Assembly (NCBI GenBank): GCA_025963615.1
Contig: JAOQAL010000035.1
Coordinates: 1 to 23,112 of the forward strand
Source: Chitinophagaceae bacterium
GTDB taxonomy: Bacteria; Bacteroidota; Bacteroidia; Chitinophagales; Chitinophagaceae
Length of the DNA stretch: 23,112 bases
Direction of reading: 5' to 3'
Position numbers and translations under genes: made by a program. Positions 22,158-23,112 of this stretch are shown here, one piece after another. The stretch's first letter is position 1. Each line of letters starts with the position of its first letter. The notes below the pieces were generated by a model, which was given only the letters and a program-made list of their open reading frames with translations, did no database searches and had not been told where the DNA came from.

Positions 22158-23112
22158 ATGAAAATCGATATTCTGATAAACATAGACAATCCCCGCCAGC
22201 TTGAGAAGTTGTACCGGCAGAACAAGTCTGGTTTCAAGCAAGAGTTTAATAAGGTATACGCTGAACTGAAAGAAAATAGAATTGCTGATTTCTGGAATGA
22301 AAGACTTAACTACGAAAGTGAGGATGTGTATTGGGGAACGACCAGGGACATCGTCTTTGTCATCATTGCTTCCCTTCTCGCGGGAATTATTGCAAAGATC
22401 CCTGGATTTTTTAATCTGGATGAAGAGTTTTTTTATCAACGAAATATTGGATTCATCGTCTTCCCCATACTGTTTTTATACTTCGCATGGAAAAACAAGT
22501 TAAAAACTAAAACCATTGTTTTTATAAGTGTAGCCATACTGGGTTCTTTGTTTTTTATAAACTTCCTTCCCGATCAGAAGAAAAGTGACAGCGTGCTTTT
22601 GGCGTGTATCCATTTACCGTTATTTCTGTGGAGTATGTTAGGCTATGCTTTTGTTGGAGGAAACTTAACTAACTATAAAAAGCGTCTTGGTTTTCTGGTA
22701 TACAATGGGGACCTGGCTGTAATGACCGCTGTTATATTAATTGCAGGAATTATTTTGACAGGGGTTACCATCGGTCTTTTTGCCCTGATTGATCTGAACA
22801 TTAAAAAATTTTATTTTGAAAATGTGGTGATTTTTGCTGTGGCGGCCTCCCCCATAGTAGGCACTTACCTTACAGAAACTAATCCTCAAATAGTGAATAA
22901 AGTGTCACCGGTCATAGCAAAAATATTTAGTCCCCTTGTTTTAATAACAGTTATAGCTTACCTGGTCGCCATTGTGATTTCAGGGAAGGATCCTTACAAT
23001 GACAGGGAATTTCTTTTGACTTTCAATGCCCTGTTGATTGGAGTTATGGCCATCATATTTTTTTCTGTTGCCGGTACGTCAAGGCCGACAAAGAACTATG
23101 TAGAGACATTCA
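22158..23112 (+). CDS. DUF4153-like multi-pass membrane protein, 3'-truncated by the window
   Basis: The frame from the ATG at 22158 stays open to the last base (318 codons). The first ~55 residues are charged and soluble (KIDILINIDNPRQLEKLYR, FWNERLNYESEDVYWG). Several hydrophobic helices follow, for example FVIIASLLAGIIA, IGFIVFPILFLYFAW, TIVFISVAILGSLFFINF, AVMTAVILIAGIILTGVTIG, VVIFAVAASPIVGTYL and LVLITVIAYLVAIVIS. The order of loops (LGYAFVGGNL, FALIDLNIKKFYFENV, ASPIVGTYLTE, GKDPYNDREFLLTFNALL) matches DUF4153 proteins of Bacteroidota; their function is unknown. An earlier in-frame ATG (22020) would add 46 cysteine-rich residues of non-protein character and was not used. Related genes are often regulated by PadR-type repressors, so the palindrome at 21983 may be the operator. 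Confidence 0.8.
   Translation, partial: MKIDILINIDNPRQLEKLYRQNKSGFKQEFNKVYAELKENRIADFWNERLNYESEDVYWGTTRDIVFVIIASLLAGIIAKIPGFFNLDEEFFYQRNIGFIVFPILFLYFAWKNKLKTKTIVFISVAILGSLFFINFLPDQKKSDSVLLACIHLPLFLWSMLGYAFVGGNLTNYKKRLGFLVYNGDLAVMTAVILIAGIILTGVTIGLFALIDLNIKKFYFENVVIFAVAASPIVGTYLTETNPQIVNKVSPVIAKIFSPLVLITVIAYLVAIVISGKDPYNDREFLLTFNALLIGVMAIIFFSVAGTSRPTKNYVETF

Overview
The window looks like chromosomal DNA from a Gram-negative member of the Bacteroidota, probably a Chitinophagaceae-like soil or freshwater bacterium. Four things support this: promoters of the TTTG-N20-TAnnTTTG type (a perfect one at 5897-5928), an outer-membrane beta-barrel family typical of the phylum, many exported proteins with Sec or lipoprotein signals, and weak Shine-Dalgarno sequences. 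No ribosomal RNA, tRNA, transposase, integrase or CRISPR array was found. The family assignment is inference; the phylum-level call is firmer.

Layout. 1-3100: the 3' part of an exported beta-lactamase-fold serine hydrolase, then a complete secreted hydrolase of the CocE/alpha-amino acid ester hydrolase type, both on +. 3100-3560: a gap with two copies of a degenerate repeat. 3564-5736 (-): a two-gene unit of a Tat-signal FAD amine oxidase and a c-type cytochrome. 5897-6561 (+): a perfect promoter followed by the wreck of an ArsR regulator and a fragment of its usual SRPBCC/AHSA1 partner. 6681-8009 (+): an AraC-type regulator and a small secreted cupin. 8011-11350: an A+T-rich accessory stretch with a BNR-repeat relic, an exported DUF711 protein and a DUF1835 protein. 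AttC-like repeats separate these genes, and the DUF1835 gene sits inside a near-perfect inverted repeat. 11350-12420: a 1-kb near-empty gap. 12420-13280: an ice-binding-like (DUF3494) lipoprotein with a strong terminator. 13480-13970: a cluster of TCCCGAT/ATCGGGA palindromes. 14277-16491 (+): a NodB/deacetylase-like lipoprotein and a DinB-fold protein, probably one operon. 16550-16760: paired 44-bp direct repeats around a large hairpin. 16782-19216 (-): a TonB-receptor-like outer-membrane protein gene broken by a frameshift and an in-frame amber codon. 19667-21553 (+): a lipoprotein with a cytochrome c head and a PQQ propeller. 22158-end (+): the start of a DUF4153-like membrane protein.

Working picture. 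Most intact genes act in the periplasm, at the outer membrane or outside the cell. Two separate loci pair a periplasmic dehydrogenase or oxidase with a cytochrome c: the FAD amine oxidase plus separate cytochrome, and the PQQ enzyme with a fused cytochrome. Both suggest substrate oxidation coupled to the respiratory chain rather than directly to oxygen. The window also holds four broken genes or gene fragments and at least five families of small intergenic repeats, so it is a region of active decay and insertion. The most unusual structure is the cassette-like arrangement at 8664-11210.
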